Positions 8,916 to 20,544 of a stretch of 64,000 bases of DNA are shown here, one piece after another. The number at the start of each line of letters is the position of its first letter. Positions within the stretch are counted from its first letter, which is position 1. This DNA is from JBGPQJ01 sp963829485 (lineage in GTDB: Bacteria; Chloroflexota; Anaerolineae; Anaerolineales; Villigracilaceae): assembly GCA_963829485.1 (NCBI GenBank), contig CAWHIK010000002.1, positions 124,001 through 188,000 on the forward strand. The letters are read 5' to 3'. The position numbers and the translations under genes are program-made. Under the pieces are notes generated by a model. The model saw only the letters and a list, made by a program, of their open reading frames with translations. It did no database searches and was not told where the DNA came from.

Positions 8916-9743
8916 ATGGGAAAGATATTTCTAGGAATCAACATGGAGTTTGTCCGCCATCATGACAAGCCGTTCGCCTGGGGCGTCGAAAAGGCCGCAG
9001 AGATCGGGTACCAGTATATTGAGCCCATGGTCCATCTGGGTCGGGAATTGCTCAGCGAAGCACGCTATTTTCATAGCGTATCCATGTTTGACGATCCGCG
9101 CTGGGTAAAAGACCTTTGTGACAAGAACAAGATCAAATTATCCGGTCTTTCTTCGCATACCCCTCTCTGTAAACCTGAAATCAGTGTGGAATACTTGAAA
9201 CAAGCTATTCGATGGGCATCCGATGCCGGAGCGCCTGTTGTGAACACCGACGAAGGTCCCAAACCGGAATGGACTACAAAAGAGATGGACTACCAACTGA
9301 TGACTTACACCCTCAAAGAAGCATCCCTGGTAGCAGAACGGTACGGGATCAAAATCGGCATCGAACCTCACCAGCAATACAGCAAGTCACAAGAAGGCTT
9401 GGACAGTATTTATGAGCTGGTTAAATCCCCTGCAATCGGTATCAACTATGATACCGGCAACAGTTACCTGGCAGGCACCACCGACACCTACGACTGGTTG
9501 ACCCATGTCAACGATCGCCTGGTTCACCTGCACGCGAAAGATATCAGCTTCTCGCAAAGCGGAGAAGAAAAAGGAAAAGTCACCGGAACTCCCGTCGGCT
9601 GCGCATGCGGTGATGGTGTTGTGGACTGGAAGAAAGTCATTGGCATAGTCAAGAAATGCCCGAACGATATCGTTTTCAGCGTTGAATGTGGTACCGTCCC
9701 TGATGCGATTCGGAGCTTTGAACATCTCAGCAAATTGATCTAG
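8916..9743 (+). CDS. Sugar phosphate isomerase/epimerase, TIM barrel (third)
   Basis: A 275-residue TIM-barrel protein of the same family as its neighbour. Candidate metal ligands are Glu150 (GIEPHQQ), Asp179 (NYDTGN), His206 (VHLHAKD) and a Glu in the VECGT segment near residue 263. ATG 8916 follows AAAGGAGAG. It is 38 bases from the preceding isomerase and probably co-transcribed with it. A long inverted repeat lies immediately downstream, before the dehydrogenase gene. Function is expected to be an isomerase or epimerase step of the same sugar pathway; sequence alone does not say which. Confidence 0.84.
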   Translation: MGKIFLGINMEFVRHHDKPFAWGVEKAAEIGYQYIEPMVHLGRELLSEARYFHSVSMFDDPRWVKDLCDKNKIKLSGLSSHTPLCKPEISVEYLKQAIRWASDAGAPVVNTDEGPKPEWTTKEMDYQLMTYTLKEASLVAERYGIKIGIEPHQQYSKSQEGLDSIYELVKSPAIGINYDTGNSYLAGTTDTYDWLTHVNDRLVHLHAKDISFSQSGEEKGKVTGTPVGCACGDGVVDWKKVIGIVKKCPNDIVFSVECGTVPDAIRSFEHLSKLI

Positions 9744-9796
9744 TCCGCTTCTGGCGGTTCGGCAATCATGAGTAGAGTGAAATTTTCATAATGAAA

Positions 9797-9857
9797 AAGG
9801 ACCCGGCTTATCCGCAGAGCTGACATGACCGAATATGGATGGATAAGCCGGGTCCTT
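9797..9857. repeat. Long inverted repeat (17-bp arms) between isomerase and dehydrogenase genes
   Basis: Arms AAGGACCCGGCTTATCC (9797-9813) and its exact complement (9841-9857) flank a 27-base loop. On the minus strand the stem is followed by TTTTTC; on the plus strand the tract is poor in T. It may slow transcription, stabilise the upstream mRNA end, or be a factor-binding site. Confidence 0.7.
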
Positions 9858-9940
9858 CTGCAGGATCAATAGATCGATAATCGGAATCATTTTGATTTAG
9901 ATACCATTATTTTCAGTAATCAAGAATACCTGGAGGCTAT

Positions 9941-11101
9941 ATGAAATACCCAAAGACAGCTGTCATCGGTCTGGGCTTTATGGGAAGGACTCACATCCAG
10001 GCTCTCAGGAGAATGGGAGTTGAAGTGCAGGGGGTCGCTGGAATTGATGAAGTCGAGGCAAAAAATGCAGCTTCTGAATTATCGATCCCACGCTGGTATC
10101 GCACTTTCGAAGAAGCCCTCGTGGATCCCGAGATCAAAGTCGTCCATTTGTGCACCCCGAATAATCTTCATTTTTCCCAGGCAAAGAAAGCGCTGGAAGC
10201 CGGAAAACATGTCCTGTGCGAAAAACCTCTCGCCATGACTTCATCGGAATCCAGGATTTTAGCGGAGTTGGCAAGGAAAAATGAATTGATGACCGCAGTA
10301 AACTACAATCTCCGCTTTTACCCGATCTGCCAGGAAGCACGGGCAAGGATTGTGGATGGTGATCTAGGGACACCTTACCTTATCCACGGTGCGTATCTTC
10401 AGGATTGGCTCTTCCTGAAAACAGATTGGAATTGGCGCCTTGAACCTGAGCAGGGAGGCAATCTGCGGGTTGTCGCAGACATTGGTACCCATTGGATGGA
10501 TATGGTCACCTACCTGACCGGGTTGAAGATTAGCGAAGTATTCGCTGATTTTTCAACTGTCCACCCAAGCAGATTGCAGCCTGCAGGGAATATTGAAACC
10601 TATGCGGGCAAGATAGAAAAGAATTTATCCACCAAGGAAGTGCCCATTAAAACCGAAGATGTGGCAATTATCATGTTCCGATTTAGTAACGGCGCTCTTG
10701 GGAACGTCTGCCTGTCGCAGGTTTCAGCGGGGCGTAAGAATTTCTTCTGGTTTGAGATCAGTGGATCGAAATCCTCATTTCACTGGGAACAGGAAAATCC
10801 CAATGAACTCTGGATCGGTTACCGCGACCAGCCAAATCAGATTCTTCCCAAAGACCCTTCCCTGTTCCATGCGGACGCCAGAGGATTGACTGGTTTTCCT
10901 GGAGGGCATGCCGAAGGATACCCCGATACGTTCGTCCAGGTATTCCGTCAGTTTTACGGTGCCCTTGTTTCCGGAATGCTGCCTGAGACCGGCAAATTTG
11001 CGACTTTCGAGGACGGTCACCACGAAATGATCCTTTGCGAAGCCATCCAAAAATCCGCCGTGGAGAAGCGTTGGATCAAAGTGGACGAAACCGGCGGGTA
11101 G
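9941..11101 (+). CDS. Gfo/Idh/MocA family NAD(P)-dependent oxidoreductase
   Basis: A 386-residue dehydrogenase with an N-terminal Rossmann fold (GLGFMG at 10-15), the family EKP motif (Glu94-Lys95-Pro96, in CEKPLA) and a catalytic-region segment ADIGTHWMD at about 179-187, containing the usual Asp and His. Members oxidise hydroxyl groups of sugars, inositols or their derivatives with NAD(P). It starts after CTGGAGG. Flanked on both sides by TIM-barrel isomerases, it probably performs an oxidation whose keto product is isomerised by one of them, a common pairing in polyol and rare-sugar loci. The substrate is not identifiable. Confidence 0.9.
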   Translation: MKYPKTAVIGLGFMGRTHIQALRRMGVEVQGVAGIDEVEAKNAASELSIPRWYRTFEEALVDPEIKVVHLCTPNNLHFSQAKKALEAGKHVLCEKPLAMTSSESRILAELARKNELMTAVNYNLRFYPICQEARARIVDGDLGTPYLIHGAYLQDWLFLKTDWNWRLEPEQGGNLRVVADIGTHWMDMVTYLTGLKISEVFADFSTVHPSRLQPAGNIETYAGKIEKNLSTKEVPIKTEDVAIIMFRFSNGALGNVCLSQVSAGRKNFFWFEISGSKSSFHWEQENPNELWIGYRDQPNQILPKDPSLFHADARGLTGFPGGHAEGYPDTFVQVFRQFYGALVSGMLPETGKFATFEDGHHEMILCEAIQKSAVEKRWIKVDETGG

Positions 11102-11136
11102 GTATTTTTATCCTTGCGATAAAAAAGGAGTGAACC

Positions 11137-12100
11137 ATGAGAATCGGCGTGTTTTCAGTTATCTTTCAACAGTTACCCTTTGAGCAGGCACTGGATAAGA
11201 TACTCTCTTACGGGGCAACTGCGGTGGAGATCGGGACCGGTGGTCTACCTGGAGCCCATCATTGCCCAATCGATGATTTGCTTGCCAGTGATAAGAAGAG
11301 GAAAGCTTATTTAAAAGCGGTTGAAACCCGCGGGATGATCATCAGCGCCTTCAGCTGCCATTGGGATCCAATCGGACCGGATAAAAAAGTAACTGCCGCC
11401 TCGGATGAAATTTTCCGTAAAACGGTCAAACTGGCGCAGTTGTGTGGTGTAAAAGCTGTGAACGTTCTTTCGGGTCTCCCCTGCGGGATCGCCGGCTGAT
11501 ACCATGCCGAATTGGGTTACCTGCCCCTGGCCTCCTCATTTCCTCGAGATCCTGGATTATCAATGGAAAAAAGTGGGCATTCCCTATTGGCGTAAAGCGG
11601 CGAAATTTGCCGAGGACCATGAAGTCAAGATCGGCGTCGAAATGCATCCCGGCATGCTTATTTATAATGTTGAGACCCTGCTCCGGATGCGGGAAGCCTG
11701 TGGACCCGCCCTTGGATGCAACTTCGATCCCAGTCACTTGTTCTGGAATGGAGTCGACCCGGTAGCTGCCATCCGGAAACTTGGAGATGCGATTGTCCAT
11801 GTGCACGGAAAGGATTGTTACGTGGATCCGTACAATGTTGCAGTGAACGGCTGCAACGATCATAAAAGCTATACCGATATTCCCCATCGTTCGTGGACTT
11901 TCAGATCAATAGGTTATGGCCACGACATCAAAGTGTGGAAGGATATCGTTTCTGCACTCAGAGTGGTCGGTTATGACCATGCCATATCCCTTGAGCACGA
12001 GGATGGATTGATGTCCTTCGATGAAGGAGTCAAGAAGGGGCTGGATGCTCTACGGGATGCAGTTACCGTTGAAACGCCTGGTGAAATGTTCTGGGCTTGA
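11137..12100 (+). CDS. Sugar phosphate isomerase/epimerase, TIM barrel (fourth; frameshifted)
   Basis: A TIM-barrel isomerase of about 320 residues, read in two frames. The first part (11137-11499) ends within a conserved VNVLSGLP stretch, and the second continues with PNWVTCPWPP, the usual next segment in this subfamily. Removing one G from the GGG near 11483 restores a continuous frame, so a sequencing error is the simplest explanation. Likely metal ligands are the Glu in GVEMHPG, the Asp in NFDPSH, the His in HVHGKD and a late Glu in SLEHED. It begins after AAAAGGAG, 35 bases behind the dehydrogenase. The PNWVTCPW subgroup often accompanies MocA-type dehydrogenases. Confidence 0.82.
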
Positions 12101-12151
12101 GGTTGCCGGTAAAAGGAATTCATCACTCGTTAAAATTCCATCTGCTAAGCA

Positions 12152-12184
12152 AGAACCATCGTCAACCAGGCGGTGGTTCTTTTA
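12152..12184 (+). terminator. Terminator closing the first sugar locus
   Basis: AGAACCATCG pairs with CGGTGGTTCT (one G-U pair) around a 9-base loop, followed by TTTT. It lies 50 bases after the fourth isomerase. Confidence 0.8.
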
Positions 12185-12348
12185 GTGGCGGGAAAGGGTA
12201 TTCTTCACACCACCTTGTCCACATATAAATCAGGATCCTTTGTCATGCCATCCAATCACAATTTGCGCTAAACTATAGGTATAAAAAGCCTGCACCATCC
12301 GGGAACCAGTCAGCACCCGTCAGCGTCTGGAGTGAGGAGGGTACGCCC

Positions 12349-15300
12349 ATGGACGCCAACCGTAAACCGACAATAAATTCCAAGCATGTTATCGCGCTGT
12401 TCGTTGTGATCGTAACAGGCGCTTTGATTCTCTTTACACTCAACCGATCCGGTTATCCCGTCTTAGGAGAAAGTACTCCCATGCCGTATACCATAAATAC
12501 AGGCCCTGAAGGGACCGGCGAAGGAGACGATGCAGGATCCGGCGAGAAGTATGGCATCGAGGTGGACGTCAGCGAGGGGCAAGCCCAGCTTCAGACCCCG
12601 GTGCCGCTGCCGGTTGTGACCGGTGAACCGCTCTCCCCGCAAGAGGTGGAAGACATCTTCGCGCGCCTGCCTGCCCTTCCCGTCTCGCCGGATGAACAGA
12701 CCGATTTCAAATATCCGGTTATCCTGCTGCCCCCTCCACGCCCCGGCACCACGATCAAGGAAAGCTTCCCGCCCTCCGAATTCGAACCCACTCCCCAGGT
12801 CGAGTCACCCGGACCGCTGGAAGTCCTGCGCTTTGCCCCTGAAGGTGAAATCCCGATCGCGCCGTTCGTCTCCGTTACATTTAATCAGCCGATGGTGCCG
12901 CTCGGCACGCTCGAGGACCTTGCCGCAGAAGATGTGCCTGTCCAGATCGACCCGCCACTACCCGGCACCTGGCGCTGGATGGGAACACGCACGCTTGACC
13001 TTCGAATACGACTCCGAGCTGATCGACAGGCTGCCCAAAGCGACAGCCTTCACCGTCACCATCCCTGCAGGGACAAAATCCGTCTCGGGCGGTGTACTAG
13101 CCGAGGCGGTTTCATGGACTTTCAGCACGCCTCCACCTGTCGTGACGACGTTTTATCCTCAGAACATCCCGCAGCCCCTGCAGCCGTTGATGTTCGTGGC
13201 GTTCGACCAGCGCGTTAATCCCGATGCAGTTCTGAAGACAATCCAGGTTTATGCCGGCAACAAGCAGGTGGACCTGGTCCTTGCGACCTCCTCCGAGATC
13301 GAAAAGGACGAACAGGTCAGCCAGTATGTTAAAAATGCCCAGGACGGCCGCTGGCTGGTCTTCAAAGCGCTTTACCCCTTCCCCGCAGAAACGCCTATTT
13401 CCGTAACGATCGGACCCGGGACACCTTCCGCAGAAGGCCCGTTGGTCACTACATCCGCGCAATCATTTGGTTTCACAACCTACGCGCCATTGAAGGTCAT
13501 GGAGCATGGCTGTTACTGGTACGACGGTCCTTGTCCACCCATGACACCTTTCTACATTCGGTTCAACAATCCGCTGGACACCAAAGCCTTTACACAGGAG
13601 ATGCTCAACATCACGCCTGAGATCCCCGGGATGGTCGTGAATATCTATGGCGATTCGATTGTCATCAGCGGCGAGACGAAGGGACAGACTACCTACGCGG
13701 TCACCCTCTCCGCCAATTTGAAGGACATCTTTGGGCAGACGTTAGGAAGTGAGCAGCGCCTGACTTTCAAGGTCGGGAAAGCCCAACCTCTTTTGATGGG
13801 ACCGGAGCAGGTTTTTGTCACCCTGGACCCTGCCAGCAGAAAACCAGCTTTCTCGGTGTATGCCATCAACTATGCCAAACTCCCTGTGAAGATCTACTCG
13901 GTCCAACCCGAGGACTGGAATGCCTTCAAGAACTACATGCGCAACTGGCAGCAGACGGATCAGACCTGCACAAATGCCTGGCAAGCTTGTGTTCGATGAA
14001 ACCATTACCTTGGACATTCCGGATGACACACTTTCCGAAGTGGCCATCGACCTGACACCTTATCTGAAGGGTGGATACGGACATTTCATCGTGAATGTCC
14101 AGCCCCCGGCAGGGATGTTCGAATCGCAGGAAGATAAATGGCAGCGCTATTCCCAGACGATCCACGCGTGGGTGCAGGTCACCCAGATCGGCGTGGACAC
14201 TTATACCGACTACTCTGACATGATCGTCTGGACGACGGACCTGAAGGACGGCTCACCACTCGCGGATATCAGTATACAGCCCGAGAAAGGCGGACGCACA
14301 TTCGCCACCGGTGCGGACGGCACGGCACGCATCAGCATCCCGTCTGGTGCGACTTACCTGGTCGCCAGCAAAGGCGCAGACAAGGCCATGCTGCTGCACT
14401 CTCCGTACATCTGGGAAGACTATGGATGGGAGCCGTCCTATCCTTCGGATTCCCTGCGCTGGTACACCTTCGATGACCGAAAGATGTACCGCCCCGGCGA
14501 AGAGGTCCATCTCAAGGGTTGGCTGCGGCAAATTGGCGGAAGACAGAACGGGGACGTGAGTCTGGTTGGAGCTAAAGTCACTTCCGTAACCTATCAACTC
14601 TCGGATCCGCAGGGAAATTCCATCGGCTCAGGACAGGCGGATGTCAATTCCCTGGGCGGGTTCGATTTCGTTTTCACCATTCCACAAACGGTGAATCTGG
14701 GCTATGCCCAGCTTTACCTGAACGCGCAGGGCGACCTCGGTGGGCTGGAAGGGACATCCTTCACGCATTCCTTCCAGATCCAGGAATTCCGCCGGCCTGA
14801 ATTCGAAGTGTCCGCGCGCAACGAAACGACCGGACCGTATTTTGCGGATGGTCATGCTGTGCTCGCCGTGGAAGCCAAATACTATGCCGGCGGCGCGCTG
14901 CCCAACGCGGACGTCACCTGGCAGGTCACCACAACCCCCGGGCATTATGCCCCGCCCAACTGGCCGGACTTTGTCTTTGGGGAATGGACTCCCTGGTGGT
15001 GGGATTACTACCACTATGAGGATTACGGTCCGGGTGATAGCGGTACAACAGAAACCTTCACCGGCAAGACCGATGCCACCGGCACGCACTACCTGCGGCT
15101 CGATTTCAGTCAGAAAGGCCAGCCGGACGAAAACCCGCGGCCGATGAGCGTGTCCGCGCAAGCCACGGTGATGGATGTCAACCGCCAGGCCTGGGCCAGC
15201 GCCACCTCCCTGCTCGTTCACCCGGCGGACCTGTACATCGGCTTGAAGAGCGACCGCTACTTCGTTGAAAAGGGCACCCCGATCAAAGTGGATTTCATCG

Positions 15301-18300
15301 TCACCGACCTGGACGGGAATCCGGTCCCAGGCCGACCGGTGGTGATCACCGCATCCAGATTGGAATGGAAACTGCGGGACGGCAACTGGGTCGAGGAGGA
15401 AGTGGACACACAGACCTGCAATAAACAATCGACGTCAGAACCCGGGATCCTGCTCCTTCGAAACTCCCATCGGCGGCAGTTACCGCATCACTGCAATCGT
15501 CACCGATACGCAGGGTCGCAAGAACCAGACCAGCTTCACGCGCTGGGTCAGCGGCGGGCAGCAGCCTCCTTCGCGCCGAGTGGAACAGGAAGAAGTGACG
15601 CTGATCCCCGACAAGGAGACCTACCAGCCTGGCGATACCGCCCAGATACTCGTTCAGTCACCGTTCAGCCCTGCTGAAGGGCTGCTCACCGTCAGCCGCA
15701 GCGGATTCCTATACACCACGCGCTTCCAGATCAAGGATGGATCCACCACGTTGACCATTCCCATCGAGGCTGAACACATTCCCAACCTGAACATCCAGGT
15801 GGACCTGGCCGGCTCCGCGCCTCGCACGGACGACATGGGCGAGCTGTTGAAGAATACACCGCCGCGCCCGGCCTTTGCCACGGCGCAATTGACCCTCAGC
15901 ATCCCGCCGCTTCAGCGCACGCTGTCTTTGGATGTCACGCCGGATGTTTCCCAGCTCGAACCGGGCGGCGAGACCATGCTGAGGGTGGTTTTGAAGGATG
16001 CCAATGGCCAGCCCGTCTCAAATGCTGAACTCGCGGTGGTCGTCGTGGACGAAGCCATCCTCGCGCTGACAAACTACCAGATGACCGACCCGATCAGCAT
16101 CTTCTATTCCCAGCGAGGCTCGGGGGTAATGAGCGTGTATGGCCGCACCAGTCTTGTCCTTGCAAATCCCGAGGTTCTTGAAGAACAGGCCGTTCAACAA
16201 AACCGCATGATGGACGGGGTGGGAGGAGGAGCACCCATGGCAACGATGATGCCAGCGGCGCTGGAAGCTCCGTCTGCACCGGAAGAGGAAAAATCGGCTG
16301 GTGCCCAACCCTCCGCCATCGACGTGCGCTCGGACTTCAATCCCCTGGCCACATTCGCCCCGGAGGTCCGCACGGGTTCCAACGGCGAGGCGGTCGTGTT
16401 CATCAAGCTGCCCGACAACCTGACCCGCTACCGCATCATGGTGGTGGGTGTGGACTCTACCGGGCGCCAGTTTGGCATGGGCGAGTCTAATATCACCGCG
16501 CGCCTGCCGCTCATGGTGCGCCCTTCCGCTCCGCGCTTCCTCAACTTTGGAGATAAATTCGAACTGCCCGTTGTTCTGCAGAACCAGACCGATTCACCGC
16601 TAACGGTGGACATTGTGGCAAGGGCAATAAACCTCGAACTTAACCAACCCGGGTTGAGAGTAACTGTTCCCGCAAACGACCGGATCGAAGTGCGCTTCCC
16701 GGCCAGCACGGTGAAAGCTGGCACCGCACGCATCCAAATCGCGGCTATCTCAGGAACGTATGCCGATGCCGCGGTCGTGGAATTGCCCGTTTACACGCCC
16801 GCCACTACGGAGGCCTTCGCTACCTACGGCGTGATCGATGATGGCGCAATTGCTCAGCCGGTGCTGTACCCGACCGGAGTCTTCCCACAGTACGGCGGTT
16901 TGGAGATCAATACCTCATCCACCGCGCTGCAAGCCCTCACGGATGCTGTGCTGTATTTGGTGTCGTATCCCTTCGAGTGTTCCGAGCAATTGGCCTCGCG
17001 CATCCTGGCGGTGGCCGCGCTGCGCGATGTGCTGACCGCCTTCGAGGCGGACGGCCTGCCATCACCCGAGGAAATGGAGGCGGCGGTCACGCGCGACATT
17101 GCGCGGCTGCAGGGCATGCAGAACTACGACGGCGGCTTCCCCTACTGGCGGCGTGGGTTCGAGTCGATCCCGTTCAACACCATCCACGTGACGCATGCCC
17201 TGATTCGTGCCGAGCAAAAGGGATTCGAGGTGCCCCAGGAAATGCTTCAGGGCGCGATGAATTACCTGCGCGATATCGAATCGCACTACCCCTACTGGTA
17301 CAGCGAGCAGACCCGCTGGACGCTCAGCGCCTATGCCCTGTACGTGCGCAATCTCTCCGGCGACCGCGACTCGCAAAAAGCGAACGCGACTCCTCAACGA
17401 GGCGGGACTCGAAAACCTTTCCATGGAAGCCATTGGCTGGTTGTGGCCGGTGATCGATAACGAGTTGCAGCTGGAGGACATCCGCCGCTTCGTGAACAAC
17501 CACGTGGTGGAAACCGCAGGCGCGGCCAACTTCACCACAGCCTATGATGACCAGACCTACTTGCTGCTCAGCTCCGACCGTCGCACCGATGCCATCCTGC
17601 TGGATGCCTTGATGGAGGACAACCCGCAGAGCGATCTGATCCCCAAGGTGGTTACCGGCTTACTGGCGCACCGCACCAAGGGGCGCTGGGAGAACACACA
17701 GGAGAATGTCTTCGTCCTGCTCTCACTGGACCGCTACTTCAACACTTACGAGACCCAAACTCCGGATTTCGTCGCGAGATTGTGGCTGGGCGACACGTAT
17801 GCCGGCGAGAGCGAGTTCCGCGGGCGGACGACGGAGATCCATGAGACGCTTATCCCGATGACCTATGTACTTTCGGAGACAGCGTCAGGAGGCGGCACCG
17901 AAGACTTCATCATCAGCAAAGAGGGACCCGGCAGATTGTATTACCGGCTCGGGCTGCGCTACGCCCCGACGGACCTAAACCTGGACCCGCTCGATATGGG
18001 CTTCGTCGTCCTGCGCCGCTACGAGGCAGTGGATGACCCCGAGGATGTCTCGCAGGACAGCGACGGTACCTGGCACATTAAGGCGGGGGCAAGGGTGAGG
18101 GTGCACATTACCCTCGTGGCGGACAACCGCCGCTACCATGTGGCTTTAGTCGATCCGCTGCCGGCAGGGCTGGAGATCGTCAACACGGCTCTGGCTGTGT
18201 CGCAGAATCCACCGCAGGAGGACCCAGAAGTACGTCCCTATGGCTGGTGGTGGTGGGGGACATGGTATGAACATCAGAACATGCGCGACGATCGCGCCGA

Positions 18301-18460
18301 AGCCTTCACCTCCCTGCTCTGGGACGGAGTGTATGAATACACCTACATCGCTCGCGCCACCACTCCCGGCACATTTGTCGTCCCACCCGCCAAAGCCGAG
18401 GAGATGTACTCGCCAGAGGTCTTTGGTAGGAGCGGAAGTGATTGGGTGATCGTGAAATAA
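12349..18460 (+). CDS. Alpha-2-macroglobulin family protein (frameshifted)
   Basis: A very large envelope protein of about 2,035 residues read through five successive frames, with breaks near 12995, 13970, 15445 and 17385; at least two are single extra bases in T or G runs. Residues about 13-33 are a membrane anchor, followed by a Pro/Glu-rich linker. Ig-like and macroglobulin (MG) domains follow: MYRPGEEVHLKGW near residue 712, DKETYQPGD, then VVVDEAIL near 1230. The thioester site is CSEQ near residue 1544 (bases 16978-16989), keeping the Cys and Gln that form the reactive bond. Bacterial A2Ms trap attacking proteases at the cell surface. It is flanked by terminators, so it is its own unit. 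No penicillin-binding protein 1C partner is adjacent. Confidence 0.9.
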
Positions 18461-18484
18461 CATTGCTAGCTGGACAAATTAAAT

Positions 18485-18521
18485 CAAAACTTCCTCAGTT
18501 AGCACGACTGAGGAAGTTTTG
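18485..18521. terminator. Bidirectional terminator between convergent genes
   Basis: A perfect 15-bp stem, CAAAACTTCCTCAGT and its complement, around a 7-base loop. A- and T-rich ends on both arms let it serve the macroglobulin gene (+) and the membrane protein gene (-). Confidence 0.85.
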
Positions 18522-18544
18522 AATTTATCAGAGAGACTACTCTA

Positions 18545-20418
18545 TTAGGGTGTGAACCATCGGGTCAGTTTATCAAACAGATCAGGATTCAAGTGCTCAA
18601 AACGAGCTTCTGCTCCAGTGACCGCAAGCAATAAGCTGACTGTAACAGAATATACCGTCAGAACCACAACAAGCATAATAAACCAAAAAACCGCCATGGA
18701 TTTCCCATCGAGATATTGCCTTCCCATGAAAAGTCCAAATACGGACAGTAGAACTAACAAAGGCATTACATCACCAAGAAAACGCATCATCCCCGCAATA
18801 TAAATCAGAATTGGAACAAACGCGAAGAACGCCCCACCTGCCAGCGTAAATGCTGTCCATTTAAATAAAGCACCCCGCTTATAGGAATCCTTGAAGTAAA
18901 CTCCCTTGGCTCGAGCAGAAAGGGAGTTAACGCGTACCCGATCAGGTAAGTAATCGGTATCAGGCCAAATACAACAAACGGAAAAGTGATAATAATACCT
19001 GTTGTGTGCTCGGCATAATAATTCGAAGGACTGCTAATGGGAAAAAACACAAAATGTCCACCTAATCTTGGTTTCACATACGGAAAAGTAGAAAGCAACC
19101 GATAAGGATTTATTAAATAGTTATGCAGGTTGATAGGCAGGTTAGCCAACGAGAAAGTATTAATTTGAGTATTCATGCCGGTCAACTGATACTTGAAGCC
19201 AAATTCAACCCAGTTACCAAATCGAATTTGGTTGTACCATGACAGCACAGCCAAGGTGATCAACAAGGGAAGCAAGAATAATCCAAGTTGAAGATAGGCA
19301 GTCTGTCCGGGAATTCGTTTGAGCAAGATATATCCGGCAATCATGACCGCTAGAAAAACAACAGCATAGGATAAGCTGGCACGGCTTGCCACTGCTAACC
19401 CCAGACAAGATCCGGAGAATATCAGCATCCAAAATCTCACCGGATTTTTCCCAATCGCCAAGAAACCAAAGAACAAGCCTGTTATTAAAAAGAATTGACC
19501 TGCTGCAATGGCCGCCTCGTATACCGCCGGGCGGTTTAATAGCCAAGGAAAGGGGTTGGCTAATCCTGCGAGAAGGATTCCAGGGATCATATAAGGCCAG
19601 CGAATCAGTCGGAAAAATTCAGCCCTTAGGCGAAGCATGAACAGGCAGGATACAATGAACACGCCGCTGGCAAAGAAAAAGACCAGAACCTGATCTCCGA
19701 TCTCTTCCGAAGCAAATATCCGCATCAGAGTGACGGTCAGTGCAGGAGCCGGTCCCCAATACAAGTAAAATTTTCCCTGAAAGAAAACCACATCCCAGGG
19801 GTAGGAGATTCCTTCCCGGTTCGCCATCGTGTACGGATCAGCCAGGGTCGACAGGGCAGGATCAGGTTCGATCAGCAGGCTGACCTGACCCGCTCTAAAC
19901 GCATCGCTTAGCTGCTGGTAATAAGAGGTGGTTTTCGGCCAAAGGGTCCAGTAGCCAACACTGACAAACCAAATATATAGAAGAAATACCAATGTTCCGA
20001 CCAAGACCGTCACCGATGCTGCTTTTCGGTCTTCAGTTTCAGTGCAGTAATGGACGAATGGACTGGAGGCGATCCGGGCAAGGATCTTATGTACCCATGA
20101 GCGGTTCCAAACTCCCTTAAACGTGTTGTAATTGGCTTGGAGTGCCAAAGCGAATCGTTTAAAAAGAGGAATTTCAATAAGTGTCATCCAGGCATGACAC
20201 ATGTTTCTTCTTGCCTTGTCGATCAACCGCTGCCAGAAAGACCATGTTGCAAGGAAGATTGTGAACAGAATAAAAAATAGACCTGTGACGGCGATGATCC
20301 TCCGCCCTGTTCCCCAGTCACTGCCTCGGTCTATCCCCAATTTCTGAGCAAAAACGGCTAAGGCAAACAAGCCCAAGCCGGCCAGACCTAACAGGACGAT
20401 CAGGGATTTTCTTCCCAT
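18545..20418 (-). CDS. Polytopic membrane protein, glycosyltransferase-like (frameshifted)
   Basis: An integral membrane protein of about 624 residues with some twelve hydrophobic segments. One break near 18905 separates the last part; in the alternative frame the sequence continues through YFKDSYKRGALFKW into the final two membrane helices, so a one-base error is likely. A conserved loop near residues 190-220 (GKFYLYWGPAPAL) resembles that of membrane GT-C-type glycosyltransferases, which move sugars from polyprenyl carriers to acceptors outside the cell. No classic DxD or ExD first-loop motif stands out. It is monocistronic and divergent from the next gene. Membrane protein: certain; glycosyltransferase: tentative. 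Confidence 0.62.
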
Positions 20419-20544
20419 AAAATTTATTCTATCATGCTTGAGATAAGTGGAATTTACTGGCTTTCTACTTAATAAAGCTCTTCATCACACATAGAAGGAT
20501 ATGGCGTTACAATAAAGCATCAATACTGCGCTCAAGGAGCAACA

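Noticed and set aside
12349..18460. Five independent genes in the macroglobulin region, or programmed frameshifting
   Set aside because: Each frame continues the domain order of one macroglobulin, and the break sites share no slippery motif; some are simple homopolymer indels.
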